The notes: generated from the letters alone by a model not told the origin. Positions 7,291 through 17,244 are shown, numbered from the stretch's first letter. The stretch is DNA of 64,000 nucleotides from Candidatus Sulfobium mesophilum (GCA_900302705.1 OUUY01000075.1:1-64000), one strand, 5' to 3'. Translations and numbers: made by a program.

Positions 7291-8091
7291 TCACTGCACT
7301 TGCTTTGTGTGACACCGCTGACAATCAGTCAACGGAAAAGCCACTGACACATGACATACGCCGCAGTATTTGCCGTCGAATATCTCAACCATGGAATACT
7401 TCGTCGTTCCCTTTTTGACGCCGACAAAGATTTCAGGGTGGCAGAGCTCACAGCCGTTCCACAGTGTGTGCTTCTTGTGAGAAAATATTATCTCGGGCAT
7501 CCCTTCCAATTTCGGCGAAAGCGCAAAATCCTTCTGGGCAGTTATCGCCTTTCTTTTTATTGAGACACCCTCCAGGTAGTCCACCGGCTTTATGACGCCT
7601 GTCTCCTCAGCCTTTTCCCAGTCAATGCCGTTGCCAAAGCGCCCTTTCGGTAGACCTGCTGTGAACTCGGCAAAGTCATACTTCGGCGTCACATTTTTCC
7701 CCAAAGAGTGGCACCGCATGCATCTTGTCTTATCGGCCGGAACCGCTGTCTTTGAACACGCCTCAAACATCTGAACGTTGTCAGCCGACTTTTTCCCATT
7801 GTGACAGGAGCCGCAATAGAAGCCGCGAGCGTTGTCCGCAGCCTTAATGCCGGTGGTGCCGGCCTTCATTGCAAAACCTACGTCAACATGGCACAGCCTG
7901 CAGGTAAACTTTGACCTATGAAGCCAGTGGTTGAAAACAACCGGTGCAAGCCCGGCCTTCTCCGAATTATTATTAATAATCACTCTGCCGAATTCATCCG
8001 GCAGAGGCCGTTTCTTCTTGACTCCCCCCTGAGCTGATACCATGGCAGCAGATACAATGACAAGAATAACCCCAAATAGCAGCCTGTTCAT
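7291..8091 (-). CDS. periplasmic hexaheme c-type cytochrome, two triheme domains
   Basis: Encodes 266 residues with a signal peptide (1-20) and a GGAGGAG ribosome site. Six CxxCH motifs are visible: CRLCH, CGSCH, CMRCH, CELCH, CGVCH and CQRCH. They fall into two units that each start with a HWLHR/SHKKH-type histidine cluster, the layout of the c(7)-type triheme domain, and the histidines would supply distal ligands. Such proteins carry electrons through the periplasm in metal-reducing and Nitrospirota-type bacteria. The physiological partner is unknown; no membrane quinol oxidase or porin lies next to it. A related single-domain copy nearby is a pseudogene. Confidence 0.88.
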   Translation of the reverse strand: MNRLLFGVILVIVSAAMVSAQGGVKKKRPLPDEFGRVIINNNSEKAGLAPVVFNHWLHRSKFTCRLCHVDVGFAMKAGTTGIKAADNARGFYCGSCHNGKKSADNVQMFEACSKTAVPADKTRCMRCHSLGKNVTPKYDFAEFTAGLPKGRFGNGIDWEKAEETGVIKPVDYLEGVSIKRKAITAQKDFALSPKLEGMPEIIFSHKKHTLWNGCELCHPEIFVGVKKGTTKYSMVEIFDGKYCGVCHVSVAFPLTDCQRCHTKQVQ

Positions 8092-8209
8092 CTCAATCTC
8101 CTCCTTGCATTTCGGTTATCCTAAAGTTACTAATATTATAGTACAACCAAAATAAAGATCAACAAAGCTGCGAACGGCTGTCTGTGGCAGCTCCCTAAAC
8201 AGACTTTCC

Positions 8210-10477
8210 TCAGGCCCCTACCGCGCTTTCTTCTTCTTTTTTGGCCATAGCTGCCTTATAGTCACATTCCTTATTCAGACAGTAAAGAAAAACGTCCCCT
8301 GCCTTGTTCCTCTTTTCTCCCAGGAATGCGGCCCCACATTTAGGGCATTTCTCAGGCACTGGTTTATACCACGTCGCGAACTTGCATTTCGGATAATTCC
8401 CGCAGCTCCAGAAGGGTTTGCCCCTCTTAGATCGCCGTTCCACAATGTCGCCGCCGTCTTCAGGACACTTAACCCCTGTAGCTACCGGTTTTGTTGTCTT
8501 ACACTCGGGATACTTGGAACACGCAAAGAACTTTCCGAACCTGCCCGATTTAAGGAGCATCGGCGAGCCGCATTTGGGGCATTTCTCATCAGTTTCAACG
8601 ACTTCGGCCGTCTGCTTTTCTTCATCGAGCGGCTTGGCATTCTTGCAAGCGGGGAACCCCGAGCATGCGAGGAACCTGCCGTGCCTTCCCCATCGAATAA
8701 CCATAGGGAGGCCGCACTTCTCACAGACGGCCTCGGTAGGGATATCCTGGGGCTTAACCTTGCCTGGAATCGCAAGCGCCTCAGTAAGCTTCTTATGAAA
8801 GGGGGAATAGAAATCCTTCACAACCTTGACCCATTTCAGCTTGCCTTCCTCAATGCGGTCGAGTTTTTCCTCCATGCTGGCCGTAAAACCTATATCCATT
8901 AATTCAGTAAATCTGTCCACAAGAAGATCGTTGACAACCGCGCCGAGTTCAGTCGGAGAGAACCTTCCATCGGCCTTATGCACATATTTTCTGTCCTGGA
9001 TGGTGGAAAGAATTGCGGCATATGTGCTTGGCCTGCCGATGCCTTTTTCCTCAAGGGCTTTTACAAGTGACGCCTCTGTATACCTTGGAGGGGGCTGCGT
9101 AAAATGCTGCTTCGGCTGGATCTGCAGAAGTTTCAGGGTTTCCCCCTCCTTGAGGCTGGGCAGGAGGGCCTCGCTCTCTTCCAGAAGTTCATCCGTGCTT
9201 TCCGTATAAAGGACCATAAATCCCTGAAATTTAATAACGCTTCCCGATGCCCTGAAGACCGTCTCCCCCTTGCACCTCTCCGTCTCACAGGCTATCTCGA
9301 AGGTTGTCTGTTCCAGTTGGGCCGGGGCCATCTGGCTGGCCACAAACCTGTTCCAGATAAGTTTGTAAAGTGAGAGCTGGTCTTTGGTCAGGTATCGCTT
9401 TATCCTCTCGGGTGGGTTGGTCATGTAGGTCGGCCTTATGGCTTCATGGGCTTCCTGGGCCGATTCCTTGCTTTTATAAACTGGAGTTCTCTCGGGCAGA
9501 TACTCCTTACCGTAGGTTGTCAGGATAAAATCCCTCGCCGCATGCTGCGCCTCAGCAGCGACCCTGAGTGAATCAGTCCTCATATAGGTTATAAGACCGG
9601 CAGCCCCCTCTTCACCCAGTTCAATACCCTCATACAGCTGCTGGGCAACAGACATCGTCTTTTTCGCCGTAAACCGCAGTTTCCTTGCTGCCTCCTGCTG
9701 AAGAGTGCTCGTAATAAAGGGAGGCGATGGCATCCTTTTCCTGGTCTTCCGCTCGATCCTGGCAAGAATGAACCTGCTTCCCTGTATGTCTTCCACCGCC
9801 GCCTGCGCTTTTTCGGCGCTTCTTATATCTGTCTTTTCGCCGTTATACTTGAATAATTTAGCCCAAAACAGAGGCTTGCTGGAGCCTTCAAACTCCGCAT
9901 TTATCGACCAGTATTCCTCGGACTTGAATGCCTCTATCTCGCGCTCTCTGTCGACAACAAGCCTTACCGCAACAGATTGAACTCTTCCTGCGCTAAGGCC
10001 CCTCCTCACCTTCCTCCAAAGAAGAGGGCTCAACTCGTATCCTACAAGCCTGTCCAGAACACGCCGTGCCTGCTGAGCATCAACCTTCTGAAGATCGATA
10101 TCGCCTGGATGTTTCATCGAATCCAGCACCGCCGCCTTCGTTATCTCGTTAAATTTTATCCGGTAAATATTTTTGGATTTCCCCTTGATCTCATCGGCAA
10201 TATGCCAGGCAATCGCCTCACCTTCCCTGTCAGGGTCAGGGGCGAGATAAATCGCTTCGGCCTCTTTTGAAGCCTTCTTCAATTCTCTGATCACTTTTTC
10301 CTTGCCCGGAATTACAATGTAGTTCGGGGCGAAGTTTTCTTCTATGTCAATCCCCATCTCCTTTACCGGCAGGTCCTTGACGTGGCCTACCGAGGCCTTC
10401 ACCTCAAACGAGCTACCAAGGATCTTGCTGATTGTCTTTGCCTTCGCCGGGGACTCAACTATAACCAGAGACTTCAT
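8210..10477 (-). CDS. topA: DNA topoisomerase I
   Basis: Encodes 755 residues. Type IA topoisomerase relaxing negative supercoils. The N-terminal Toprim domain shows the SPAKAKTI start, the catalytic Glu region and the metal motif DPDREGE. The active tyrosine lies in GLITYMRTDS near residue 300. The tail has four zinc-ribbon repeats; the third has kept only part of its cysteines (CPEDGG for CPxCG), so three are probably metal-loaded. A GGAGG site precedes the ATG. It is the last gene of a minus-strand run argG-dprA remnant-95-aa protein-topA; dprA-topA adjacency is common in bacteria. Confidence 0.97.
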   Translation of the reverse strand: MKSLVIVESPAKAKTISKILGSSFEVKASVGHVKDLPVKEMGIDIEENFAPNYIVIPGKEKVIRELKKASKEAEAIYLAPDPDREGEAIAWHIADEIKGKSKNIYRIKFNEITKAAVLDSMKHPGDIDLQKVDAQQARRVLDRLVGYELSPLLWRKVRRGLSAGRVQSVAVRLVVDREREIEAFKSEEYWSINAEFEGSSKPLFWAKLFKYNGEKTDIRSAEKAQAAVEDIQGSRFILARIERKTRKRMPSPPFITSTLQQEAARKLRFTAKKTMSVAQQLYEGIELGEEGAAGLITYMRTDSLRVAAEAQHAARDFILTTYGKEYLPERTPVYKSKESAQEAHEAIRPTYMTNPPERIKRYLTKDQLSLYKLIWNRFVASQMAPAQLEQTTFEIACETERCKGETVFRASGSVIKFQGFMVLYTESTDELLEESEALLPSLKEGETLKLLQIQPKQHFTQPPPRYTEASLVKALEEKGIGRPSTYAAILSTIQDRKYVHKADGRFSPTELGAVVNDLLVDRFTELMDIGFTASMEEKLDRIEEGKLKWVKVVKDFYSPFHKKLTEALAIPGKVKPQDIPTEAVCEKCGLPMVIRWGRHGRFLACSGFPACKNAKPLDEEKQTAEVVETDEKCPKCGSPMLLKSGRFGKFFACSKYPECKTTKPVATGVKCPEDGGDIVERRSKRGKPFWSCGNYPKCKFATWYKPVPEKCPKCGAAFLGEKRNKAGDVFLYCLNKECDYKAAMAKKEEESAVGA

Positions 10478-10511
10478 GGGCGACCTCCTGCCTTCGACTC
10501 AAAGCATATAC

Positions 10512-10799
10512 TTAATGCCATACCAGCCTTTTTCCTCCACCGAAAACCAAGGAATATATGTCTTCCCTTTCGTAGGAACTCTTTTTAAGCATAATGTAAA
10601 CAAGAAGAGACTTTAATATATCGAGTTCGTCGTCGTCAAGGCTTTCGGAAGACTCAAGAGCCGCGAGTTCTTCGCCGATATCTACAAAATCAGGTTCATC
10701 GTACTGAATAGTATTGAGTATCTCTTCAGAATAAAATTCAGTTTCCTTGAGATCCCTCGTGATCATTTTCAATATTTTTATAAGTTTCTTCGACACCAT
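10512..10799 (-). CDS. acidic protein of unknown function between dprA and topA
   Basis: Encodes 95 residues. It starts directly after the TGA that ends the dprA remnant (stop 10800-10802, ATG 10799-10797). The sequence is helical, with a very acidic centre rich in Asp, Glu and Ser (about 32-60), a basic start and a Gly-Gly-Gly-Lys near the end. There is no signal peptide or membrane segment. I do not recognise the family. Its position in a DNA-processing operon, and its survival when most of dprA was deleted just upstream, suggest a function of its own. Confidence 0.6.
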   Translation of the reverse strand: MVSKKLIKILKMITRDLKETEFYSEEILNTIQYDEPDFVDIGEELAALESSESLDDDELDILKSLLVYIMLKKSSYEREDIYSLVFGGGKRLVWH

Positions 10800-10804
10800 T
10801 CACC

Positions 10805-11153
10805 TCATGAAAGATAAAATCTTTTTCCGCTGGACTGCCGGACAACACCTTTCAGTTCGAGAGACGCCGTTTACCTCTTTTAGGACTTCCGGATAATCGG
10901 GATCATGATATCCTACGATCCTGATGCCTTTTTTCTCTGCGCCATTTACAATCTTTTCCACGCCGTCCCAGCCCACAAAGGCCCTTATGCTGGCCGCCTT
11001 TTCCTTGCCCAGCCCTCTGATCGCTAGAATGTCGTCAACGCCGGCCCGGAATATATTTTCAGGGGTTCCCAGTTCCGAAAGCAACTTCCTGGACAGGAGC
11101 GGGCCTACCTCAGGGACCAGCGAAAGGCCGATCCAGTATCTTATATCAGTCAT
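10805..11153 (-). pseudogene. dprA: dprA with an internal deletion
   Basis: The first ~95 residues are a good DprA N-terminus: a helix-hairpin-helix region (RGLGKEKAASIRAF) leading to GYHDPDYPEVLKEV, where the Rossmann fold should begin. The reading then leaves the family. In another frame, bases 10861 down to 10805 encode LELKGVVRQSSGKRFYLS and a stop, the typical DprA extreme C-terminus (winged helix). So about 240 residues (roughly 700 bp) appear deleted, with the ends joined out of frame near 10862-10880. The open frame itself runs to 10800 (117 residues). It overlaps the end of argG by 4 nt. The product cannot load RecA. Confidence 0.8.
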
Positions 11154-12349
11154 ACTTTCTTCCTGAGGGTCCTGTTTGCCTTCAGCCTGAGAGCAAGCAG
11201 CTTTATGAACCCTTCGGCGTCTTTTTGATCGTACACGTCCTCTTCTTCGAACGTGGCGAGCCTTGCATCATAAAGGGAACCAGGTGATTTTCTTCCGGTC
11301 ACCAGACAGTTGCCCTTGTAAAGTTTCATCCGAACAGTACCGTTCACTGCCTTTTGCATATCGTCGATCATGTTCTGAAGAGCAAGACGCTCGGGAGAAA
11401 ACCAGTATCCATAATATATAAGTTCGGCATATTTCGGCATAAGTGAGTCGGCAAGATGTTTCACTTCCCTGTCCAAAGTTATCGACTCAACAGCCCGCCT
11501 GGCCATGTGAAGCAGGGTCCCTCCAGGGGTCTCGTACACTCCGCGGGACTTGATGCCGACAAGCCTGTTTTCGACCATGTCAACCCTGCCTATGCCGTGT
11601 CTGCCTCCTGTTTTGTTCAGCGCCTCAAGGAGCCCGGCAGGAGACATCCTCTTGCCGTTGACGGCGACAGGATCTCCCTTTTCGAAGGTTATCTCGATGT
11701 AGGCCGGCCTGTCAGGGGTCCGGTCAAGCGGCTGCGTCATTGTATACATATCGGACGGCGGTTCTTTCCAGGGGTCTTCCAGGATGCCCCCTTCATAGCT
11801 TATATGCAATATGTTCCTGTCCGTGCTAAATGGCTTCTTTTTAGTAGCAGTCACGGGAATGCCGTGCTTTCTGGCGTAGTCCATCAGAGATTTCCGCGAA
11901 TCAAAAGTCCATTCTCTCCACGGAGCTATAATCTTTATATCTGGCTTTAGCGCATAGCAAGTCAGTTCAAACCTTATCTGGTCATTGCCCTTCCCGGTTG
12001 CTCCGTGTGCAACAGCATCTGCCCCTTCCCGCTTCGCTATCTCGATCTGTCTTTTCGCTATAAGAGGCCTAGCGATGGACGTCCCCAACAGGTAAAATCC
12101 TTCGTAGACGGCGTTGCCCCTCAGCATGGGAAATATATAATCCCTGACAAATTCTTCCCTGAGATCCTCGATATATACTTTTGAGGCCCCTGTTTTAAGC
12201 GCCTTCTTTTTGGCCTCACCGAGGTCCTCTCCCTGCCCGAGGTCGGCGCAGAAGGCGATGACATCAGCCTTGTAAGTCTCTTTAAGCCACTTTATTGCGA
12301 CAGAGGTATCAAGACCACCTGAATATGCAAGAACTATTTTTTTGATCAT
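11150..12349 (-). CDS. argG: argininosuccinate synthase
   Basis: Encodes 399 residues, the usual length. It joins citrulline and aspartate with ATP in arginine synthesis. The PP-loop ATP site AYSGGLDTS is at residues 8-16, and the citrulline/aspartate-binding stretches ([13 protein letters not shown], and the region around [13 protein letters not shown]) are intact. A GGAGG lies 6-8 nt before the ATG. It is first in a minus-strand unit and its stop overlaps the dprA start by 4 nt. It is divergent from fur, with 155 bp between them. Confidence 0.97.
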   Translation of the reverse strand: MIKKIVLAYSGGLDTSVAIKWLKETYKADVIAFCADLGQGEDLGEAKKKALKTGASKVYIEDLREEFVRDYIFPMLRGNAVYEGFYLLGTSIARPLIAKRQIEIAKREGADAVAHGATGKGNDQIRFELTCYALKPDIKIIAPWREWTFDSRKSLMDYARKHGIPVTATKKKPFSTDRNILHISYEGGILEDPWKEPPSDMYTMTQPLDRTPDRPAYIEITFEKGDPVAVNGKRMSPAGLLEALNKTGGRHGIGRVDMVENRLVGIKSRGVYETPGGTLLHMARRAVESITLDREVKHLADSLMPKYAELIYYGYWFSPERLALQNMIDDMQKAVNGTVRMKLYKGNCLVTGRKSPGSLYDARLATFEEEDVYDQKDAEGFIKLLALRLKANRTLRKKV

Positions 12350-12468
12350 AGCGAGCCTCCATAGGAATACTGTTCAGCGCGGCGTCCCGTCATTAATAAC
12401 AAAATACCTGCCCGCAATTTGTAAACATAGCACAAAAACAAAATAAATGTAAAATTGCGTAATCCATC

Positions 12469-12501
12469 TAATTGCAATTAAGTCTCAATTTCAGTTAGAC
12501 T
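12469..12501 (+). promoter_or_regulatory. fur promoter with palindromic operator over the -35
   Basis: TTGCAA (12472-12477) and TAGACT (12496-12501) are 18 bp apart. The perfect palindrome TAATTGCAATTA (12469-12480) covers the -35. The -10 ends 6 nt before the ATG at 12508 and 3 nt before the ATG at 12505, so the message should be leaderless. The operator position suits autoregulation by Fur; it is not a textbook Fur box. Confidence 0.5.
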
Positions 12502-12507
12502 AGCATG

Positions 12508-12930
12508 ATGGAAAATATAATCTTCCGCAATTTTCTGGGGGGAAAAGGACTGAAACTTACTAAGGAACGCACTGCGGTCCTAAGCGAGGTCTATTCCTTT
12601 CACGGCCATTTTGAGCCGGAATACCTATATTCAAGGATAAAGGGCTCCGGATCGAAGGCTTCGCGAGCATCGGTCTACAGAACATTAAGCCTGCTTGTGG
12701 AGTGTGGTCTTGTCAAAAGGGTCACAAGGACTGATAAGGGCAATATTTACGAGCATACCTACGGTCATTCTCATCACGACCACATGATTTGTGATATCTG
12801 CGGTGAGATCATAGAATTTTTTTCCGAGAAACTGGAAAAACTTCAGGATGAGATATGCGAAAAAAATAGTTTTATTGGGTCTAGCCATGCGCTTGAGATA
12901 AGGGGCCGCTGCAAAAAATGCAGAATGTGA
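12508..12930 (+). CDS. fur: Fur-family ferric uptake regulator
   Basis: Encodes 140 residues from this ATG; a second ATG at 12505 adds one Met. Winged-helix DNA binding is at about 10-85 (YRTLSLL recognition region), followed by the HxHHDHxxC metal motif (GHSHHDHMICDICGE) and a second CxxC (CKKC) at the C-terminus, the two cysteine pairs of the structural zinc. It is a metal-dependent repressor. Its gene overlaps feoB, so iron (Fur) rather than peroxide or zinc control is the likely role. I prefer 12508 because it lies 6 nt after the -10 hexamer and neither ATG has a ribosome site. Confidence 0.88.
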   Translation: MENIIFRNFLGGKGLKLTKERTAVLSEVYSFHGHFEPEYLYSRIKGSGSKASRASVYRTLSLLVECGLVKRVTRTDKGNIYEHTYGHSHHDHMICDICGEIIEFFSEKLEKLQDEICEKNSFIGSSHALEIRGRCKKCRM

Positions 12931-14888
12931 AAGTTTCAAAAGAGGAAAAGAAAAAACATAAATACAGCAAGATAGTCCTGGTGGGCAATCCAAATGTTGG
13001 CAAAAGCGTTATCTTCGGGCTTCTGACCGGGAAATACGTCACCGTCTCCAACTATCCGGGCACTACCGTGGAGGTTTCCAACGGCAACCTTAGCCTCGAC
13101 GGCAAAAGATTGCTCATAATCGATTCTCCTGGCGTAAACAGCTTTGTGCCGATGAGCGAGGATGAGCGCGTTACCAGGGATATTCTGCTTGCTGACAGGC
13201 CGGAAAATATTGTCCTTGTGGCAGATTCAAAAAATCTCAAGAGGGCCCTTATGCTTCTGCTCCAACTGGCAGATATGGACCTGCCTTGCATCCTTACGCT
13301 GAACATGGAAGACGAAGCTGCCGCAAGGGGGATTGAAATAGATTATAAAAAGCTTGAACAAATCCTTGGAGTCAAAGTCATAGGCACGGTAGCCCCGCAG
13401 CGAAAGGGGATCCAAAAACTGAAGGAGGCGTTACTATTCCCCACAAAGCCTAAAATCAGCATGCATTACGGGGAGAAAATAGAATACTATCTTAGCAGGA
13501 TTTCGGCCCTTCTTCCGGATGCCAGCATATCGAAAAGGTCACTGGCCCTTATGGTTCTTTCCGGCGACGACAGCATGAGAGGCTGGTTCGTCGCCAATCT
13601 GGAAGCTGATAAGATCAAAGAGATTGAGGATATCAGAGACGAGGCCCAGGCTAAGCACAAAGAGCAGTTGGCAACTCTTATCTCTAAGGAAAGAATAGGG
13701 ATGTCGGAAAAAATAGTTCGGGATGTCATGAAAAAAAGTCAGGCTCAGTCGGGATTCGCAGCCCGGTGGCTCGGCAAGTGGTCCATGCATCCGCTGTGGG
13801 GCTTCCTTTTTCTCTTGTTTGCCCTATTTTGCTTTTATGAGTTTGTCGGCAAATTCGGCGCCGGCACACTGGTCAATTTTTTCGAACAGGTTATATTCGG
13901 GAAATACCTAAGCCCAGGCATAGAAAAAGTGGTCCGAAGCGTTATCCCATTCACCCTTCTGCAGGACTTCCTTGTCGGCCAGTATGGTATGTTTACTATG
14001 GCAATAACTTATGCCGTGGCTATAATTCTTCCGATAACAGCTACATTCTTTATTGCCTTCGGTTTTCTTGAAGACAGCGGATATCTGCCGAGGATTGCGG
14101 TCCTTGCTAACAGCGCTCTTTCGAAAATAGGGCTCAACGGCAAGGCGGTCCTACCGATGGTGCTTGGACTGGGGTGCGGGACAATGGCTACTATGACGAC
14201 AAGGATACTTGAGACAAAAAGAGAGAGGATTATCGCCACATTTCTGATTGCGCTGGCCATCCCCTGCTCTGCCCAGCTTGGCGTTATAATGGGAATGCTT
14301 GGGCCTTATCCGCTTAAAGTTACTGTCTGGTGGCTTGGAGCGGTAATTTCTGTCCTGATGCTCACAGGTTACATCGCATCAAGGGTCATCCCCGGAGAAA
14401 AAGCCGACTTTTTCCTTGAGATCCCCCCGATCAGACTCCCCAGGATGGGCAATATCCTGATGAAGACTGTGGGAAGAATCGAGTGGTACCTGAAAGAGGC
14501 TGTACCCTTATTTATCCTCGGCACATTTGTTCTTTTTGTCCTGGATAAGTCAAATATTCTAAGATGGCTTGAAAACGCCGCTTCTCCTGTAGTTGTCAAC
14601 TTTCTTGGCCTGCCTGAAAAAACAGCAAGCGTACTGATACTGGGTTTTCTCAGGAGGGACTATGGTGCCGCTGGCCTCTTTCAACTCTCTAAACAGGGTC
14701 TTCTCAGCACCAATCAGGTGATAGTAAGCATTATAACACTTACACTCTTTGTCCCATGCCTGGCGAGTTTTTTCATGATCATAAAGGAGCGGGGGACAAA
14801 GAGCGCCCTTTTAATGTTTTCCCTTATAACAACATTCGCCTTACTCATCGGTGGAGGGGTAAACCTCATTCTGAAGCTTGTCGGCTGA
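12918..14888 (+). CDS. feoB: ferrous iron transporter FeoB
   Basis: Encodes 656 residues. The N-terminal G domain has G1 GNPNVGKS, G2 in NYPGTT, G3 DSPG and G4 NMED. A helical GDI-like region follows, then a membrane part with about 8-10 helices holding two Gate repeats, including the cysteine motif LGLGCGTMA. It imports Fe2+ across the inner membrane. The gene overlaps fur: the ATG at 12918 overlaps by 13 nt, and an in-frame GTG at 12927 would give a 4-nt GTGA overlap. Either start is possible. No feoA or feoC lies beside it. Co-transcription with fur implies iron-responsive control. Confidence 0.95.
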   Translation: MQNVKVSKEEKKKHKYSKIVLVGNPNVGKSVIFGLLTGKYVTVSNYPGTTVEVSNGNLSLDGKRLLIIDSPGVNSFVPMSEDERVTRDILLADRPENIVLVADSKNLKRALMLLLQLADMDLPCILTLNMEDEAAARGIEIDYKKLEQILGVKVIGTVAPQRKGIQKLKEALLFPTKPKISMHYGEKIEYYLSRISALLPDASISKRSLALMVLSGDDSMRGWFVANLEADKIKEIEDIRDEAQAKHKEQLATLISKERIGMSEKIVRDVMKKSQAQSGFAARWLGKWSMHPLWGFLFLLFALFCFYEFVGKFGAGTLVNFFEQVIFGKYLSPGIEKVVRSVIPFTLLQDFLVGQYGMFTMAITYAVAIILPITATFFIAFGFLEDSGYLPRIAVLANSALSKIGLNGKAVLPMVLGLGCGTMATMTTRILETKRERIIATFLIALAIPCSAQLGVIMGMLGPYPLKVTVWWLGAVISVLMLTGYIASRVIPGEKADFFLEIPPIRLPRMGNILMKTVGRIEWYLKEAVPLFILGTFVLFVLDKSNILRWLENAASPVVVNFLGLPEKTASVLILGFLRRDYGAAGLFQLSKQGLLSTNQVIVSIITLTLFVPCLASFFMIIKERGTKSALLMFSLITTFALLIGGGVNLILKLVG

Positions 14889-14903
14889 CTCGCCTGTCAC
14901 TTT

Positions 14904-14933
14904 TTGACAGCCTTTCAAACGCAGGGGTATAAT
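14904..14933 (+). promoter_or_regulatory. strong promoter placed 10 nt before the PBP gene
   Basis: Perfect TTGACA (14904-14909) and perfect TATAAT (14928-14933) are 18 bp apart. The ATG is at 14944, so the leader would be only about 3-4 nt with no ribosome site. The -35 is part of a small hairpin (CTGTCA 14894-14899, TGACAG 14905-14910) just after the feoB stop. Confidence 0.75.
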
Positions 14934-14943
14934 CAAAATCGGT

Positions 14944-17244
14944 ATGAAATTCAGATTAGTTATCATCTTTGCAGTCCTCTCGCTTTTGCTTGGGGGCATC
15001 GCCGGCGGCTATATCGCAATATCAAAGGGGATACCCTCTATCGAAGAACTAAAACAGTACAACCAGGCTGCAGGTACCCGGATTTACGCTGACGACGACG
15101 TTTTGATCGGTGAGTTAAAGATAGAGAAAGGCATATTCGTTTCGCTTGATAGAATGCCAAAAAATATAGTCAACGCAATCGTGGCTGTTGAAGACTCGAG
15201 GTTCTGGAAACATAAGGGAATTGATTATATTGCTATCGCGAGGGCTGTAGTCAAAGACATAATCCATGCCAGCCTAAAGGAAGGTGGCAGCACGCTCACC
15301 CAGCAGCTGGCCAAAGTTGTTTTCCTGAGTCCGGAGAAAACGGTAAAGAGGAAATTGATGGAAGCCTCGCTTGCCATTCAGATAGAGAATAACCTCAGCA
15401 AGAAAGAAATCCTCGAACTGTATTTGAATAAAGTATATTTCGGTCACGGGGCTTATGGGGTAGAGATGGCCTCCAAGGTTTATTTTGGCAAATCGGTTAA
15501 CCATCTTACTCTTGCCGAGGCCTCCCTGATAGCCGGTCTTGTCAAGGCGCCTACGCTCTATTCGCCTTTCAACGACCTTTCAAGGGCAAAAGACAGGCAG
15601 GCTATTGTTCTGGCCCGGATGGAGGAAGAAGGGTACATAAATAAATCAGAGAGGACAACGGCCTTTGCCCAGCCTCTTTATCTCGCCAGTCCAAAGAAAG
15701 GCATAGAGGCAAACAGCTACTTCATCGATTATATAAAAAAATATCTGGAAGAGAAATATGGCCTTGATACTGTATATAAGGGCGGGATGAAAGTATACAC
15801 AACCCTCAACAGGGGCATGCAGAGTTCTGCTGTGGCCGCGGTACAAGCGGGACTTAAAGATGTGGATAAAAGAAGGGGGTGGCGAGGTCCGTTAGAAAGA
15901 AAGAAAGATGTGGACTTCGAAAAAGAACTCAAAGCAAAAGAACTTACAGGGACGGTAGCGATAAATCCGGGCGACATTTATTCCGGTCTGGTTCTGAAAG
16001 TCTCTGATAAGGAAGCCTTTATTAAGACGAGGGGGGTCGTAGGAAGACTCGCGATAAAAGACGCCATGTGGGCTTCAAGGACCATTATGAAGGAGGGCGC
16101 TGCAAAGACGATACAGAACTTTTCCTTGTCGAAGATATTGAGGCCGGGCGATGTCATAAAGGTGAGCATAAAGAGCATCCAGAACAAGAACATACAACTC
16201 GCGCTCGAACAGGATCCTGAAGTGGAAGGCGCCCTTGTGTCTGTTGAGCCTTATACCGGCTTTATAAGGGCTATGGTGGGGGGCTATGATTTCACCAGAA
16301 GCGATTTCAACAGGGCCATACTGGCAAAACGGCAGCCTGGCTCTGCATTTAAACCTGTCATCTATGCAGCTGCAATGGACAATGGATTCACTCCGGCCAG
16401 CATAATTAATGACGAGCCGGCATCCTACGTTGGGGGGCTAAAAGGCGAATGGAACCCTGAAAACTATGACCACAAATTCTACGGACCAACCCGACTGCGC
16501 GAAGCACTCGCTTATTCAAGAAACGTAGTGACGGTCAAGCTTGTCGACTCAATGGGGATAGATAATCTCATAAATTTCGCCAGGACTGTGGGCTTTGATG
16601 GAGAAATACCGCGCAACCTTAGCATAGCCCTCGGGTCTCTGAATATCACACCCTTCCAACTAGCGCTGGTCTACGATGTTTTTGCCAGCAACGGGATGAA
16701 GGTCAGGCCTATTTCCATAAAATACATCACCGACAGGAAGGGAAGGGTACTTGAGAGCAACGAACCTAATCCCGAGCAGACCATAAGCCCTCAGACGTCT
16801 TTCCTCATAACCTCGATGATGCAGGATGTCATCAAGTATGGAACGGGCTGGCGGGCCAAGGCGCTAGGGGTTCCTGTTGCGGGAAAGACCGGAACTACCA
16901 ATGATTACAAAGATGCCTGGTTTGTCGGATACAGTTCAGGTCTTGTCTCCTGCGTTTGGGTAGGTTTCGACAGCTTTAAGACTCTGGGGTCATTGGAGAC
17001 AGGAGCGAGGGCCGCCTCTCCGATATGGGTTTCCTTTATGCAAAATGCCCTTCACGGCAACTCCGAAGGATTTTCACAACCGGAAGGCATTGTCACAGCA
17101 GTGATAGACCCTAAAACAGGGCTTCTGTCGCGTGATGAATCCGGTATTAGGGAATTTTTTAAGGACGGCAGCCAGCCGAAACAGTTATCCCCGTCAAAGT
17201 CCATTTGGGAGGTCAAGGAGCCTCAGCAGATAGATTTCGACTGA
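14944..17244 (+). CDS. mrcA: class A penicillin-binding protein 1A
   Basis: Encodes 766 residues. It is a bifunctional peptidoglycan synthase anchored by one N-terminal helix (about 5-27). The GT51 glycosyltransferase carries its catalytic Glu in VEDSRFWKHKGID, with GGSTLTQQLAK and the later LYLNKVYFGHGAYG motif. An OB-like insert lies at about 300-430. The transpeptidase has Ser467 in GSAFKP, a YSRN motif and Lys648 in GKTGT. All catalytic motifs are intact. It acts on the periplasmic face. It is a single gene with its own strong promoter and convergent with the MerR gene. The start is fixed by the membrane helix and the promoter, not by a ribosome site. Confidence 0.95.
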   Translation: MKFRLVIIFAVLSLLLGGIAGGYIAISKGIPSIEELKQYNQAAGTRIYADDDVLIGELKIEKGIFVSLDRMPKNIVNAIVAVEDSRFWKHKGIDYIAIARAVVKDIIHASLKEGGSTLTQQLAKVVFLSPEKTVKRKLMEASLAIQIENNLSKKEILELYLNKVYFGHGAYGVEMASKVYFGKSVNHLTLAEASLIAGLVKAPTLYSPFNDLSRAKDRQAIVLARMEEEGYINKSERTTAFAQPLYLASPKKGIEANSYFIDYIKKYLEEKYGLDTVYKGGMKVYTTLNRGMQSSAVAAVQAGLKDVDKRRGWRGPLERKKDVDFEKELKAKELTGTVAINPGDIYSGLVLKVSDKEAFIKTRGVVGRLAIKDAMWASRTIMKEGAAKTIQNFSLSKILRPGDVIKVSIKSIQNKNIQLALEQDPEVEGALVSVEPYTGFIRAMVGGYDFTRSDFNRAILAKRQPGSAFKPVIYAAAMDNGFTPASIINDEPASYVGGLKGEWNPENYDHKFYGPTRLREALAYSRNVVTVKLVDSMGIDNLINFARTVGFDGEIPRNLSIALGSLNITPFQLALVYDVFASNGMKVRPISIKYITDRKGRVLESNEPNPEQTISPQTSFLITSMMQDVIKYGTGWRAKALGVPVAGKTGTTNDYKDAWFVGYSSGLVSCVWVGFDSFKTLGSLETGARAASPIWVSFMQNALHGNSEGFSQPEGIVTAVIDPKTGLLSRDESGIREFFKDGSQPKQLSPSKSIWEVKEPQQIDFD

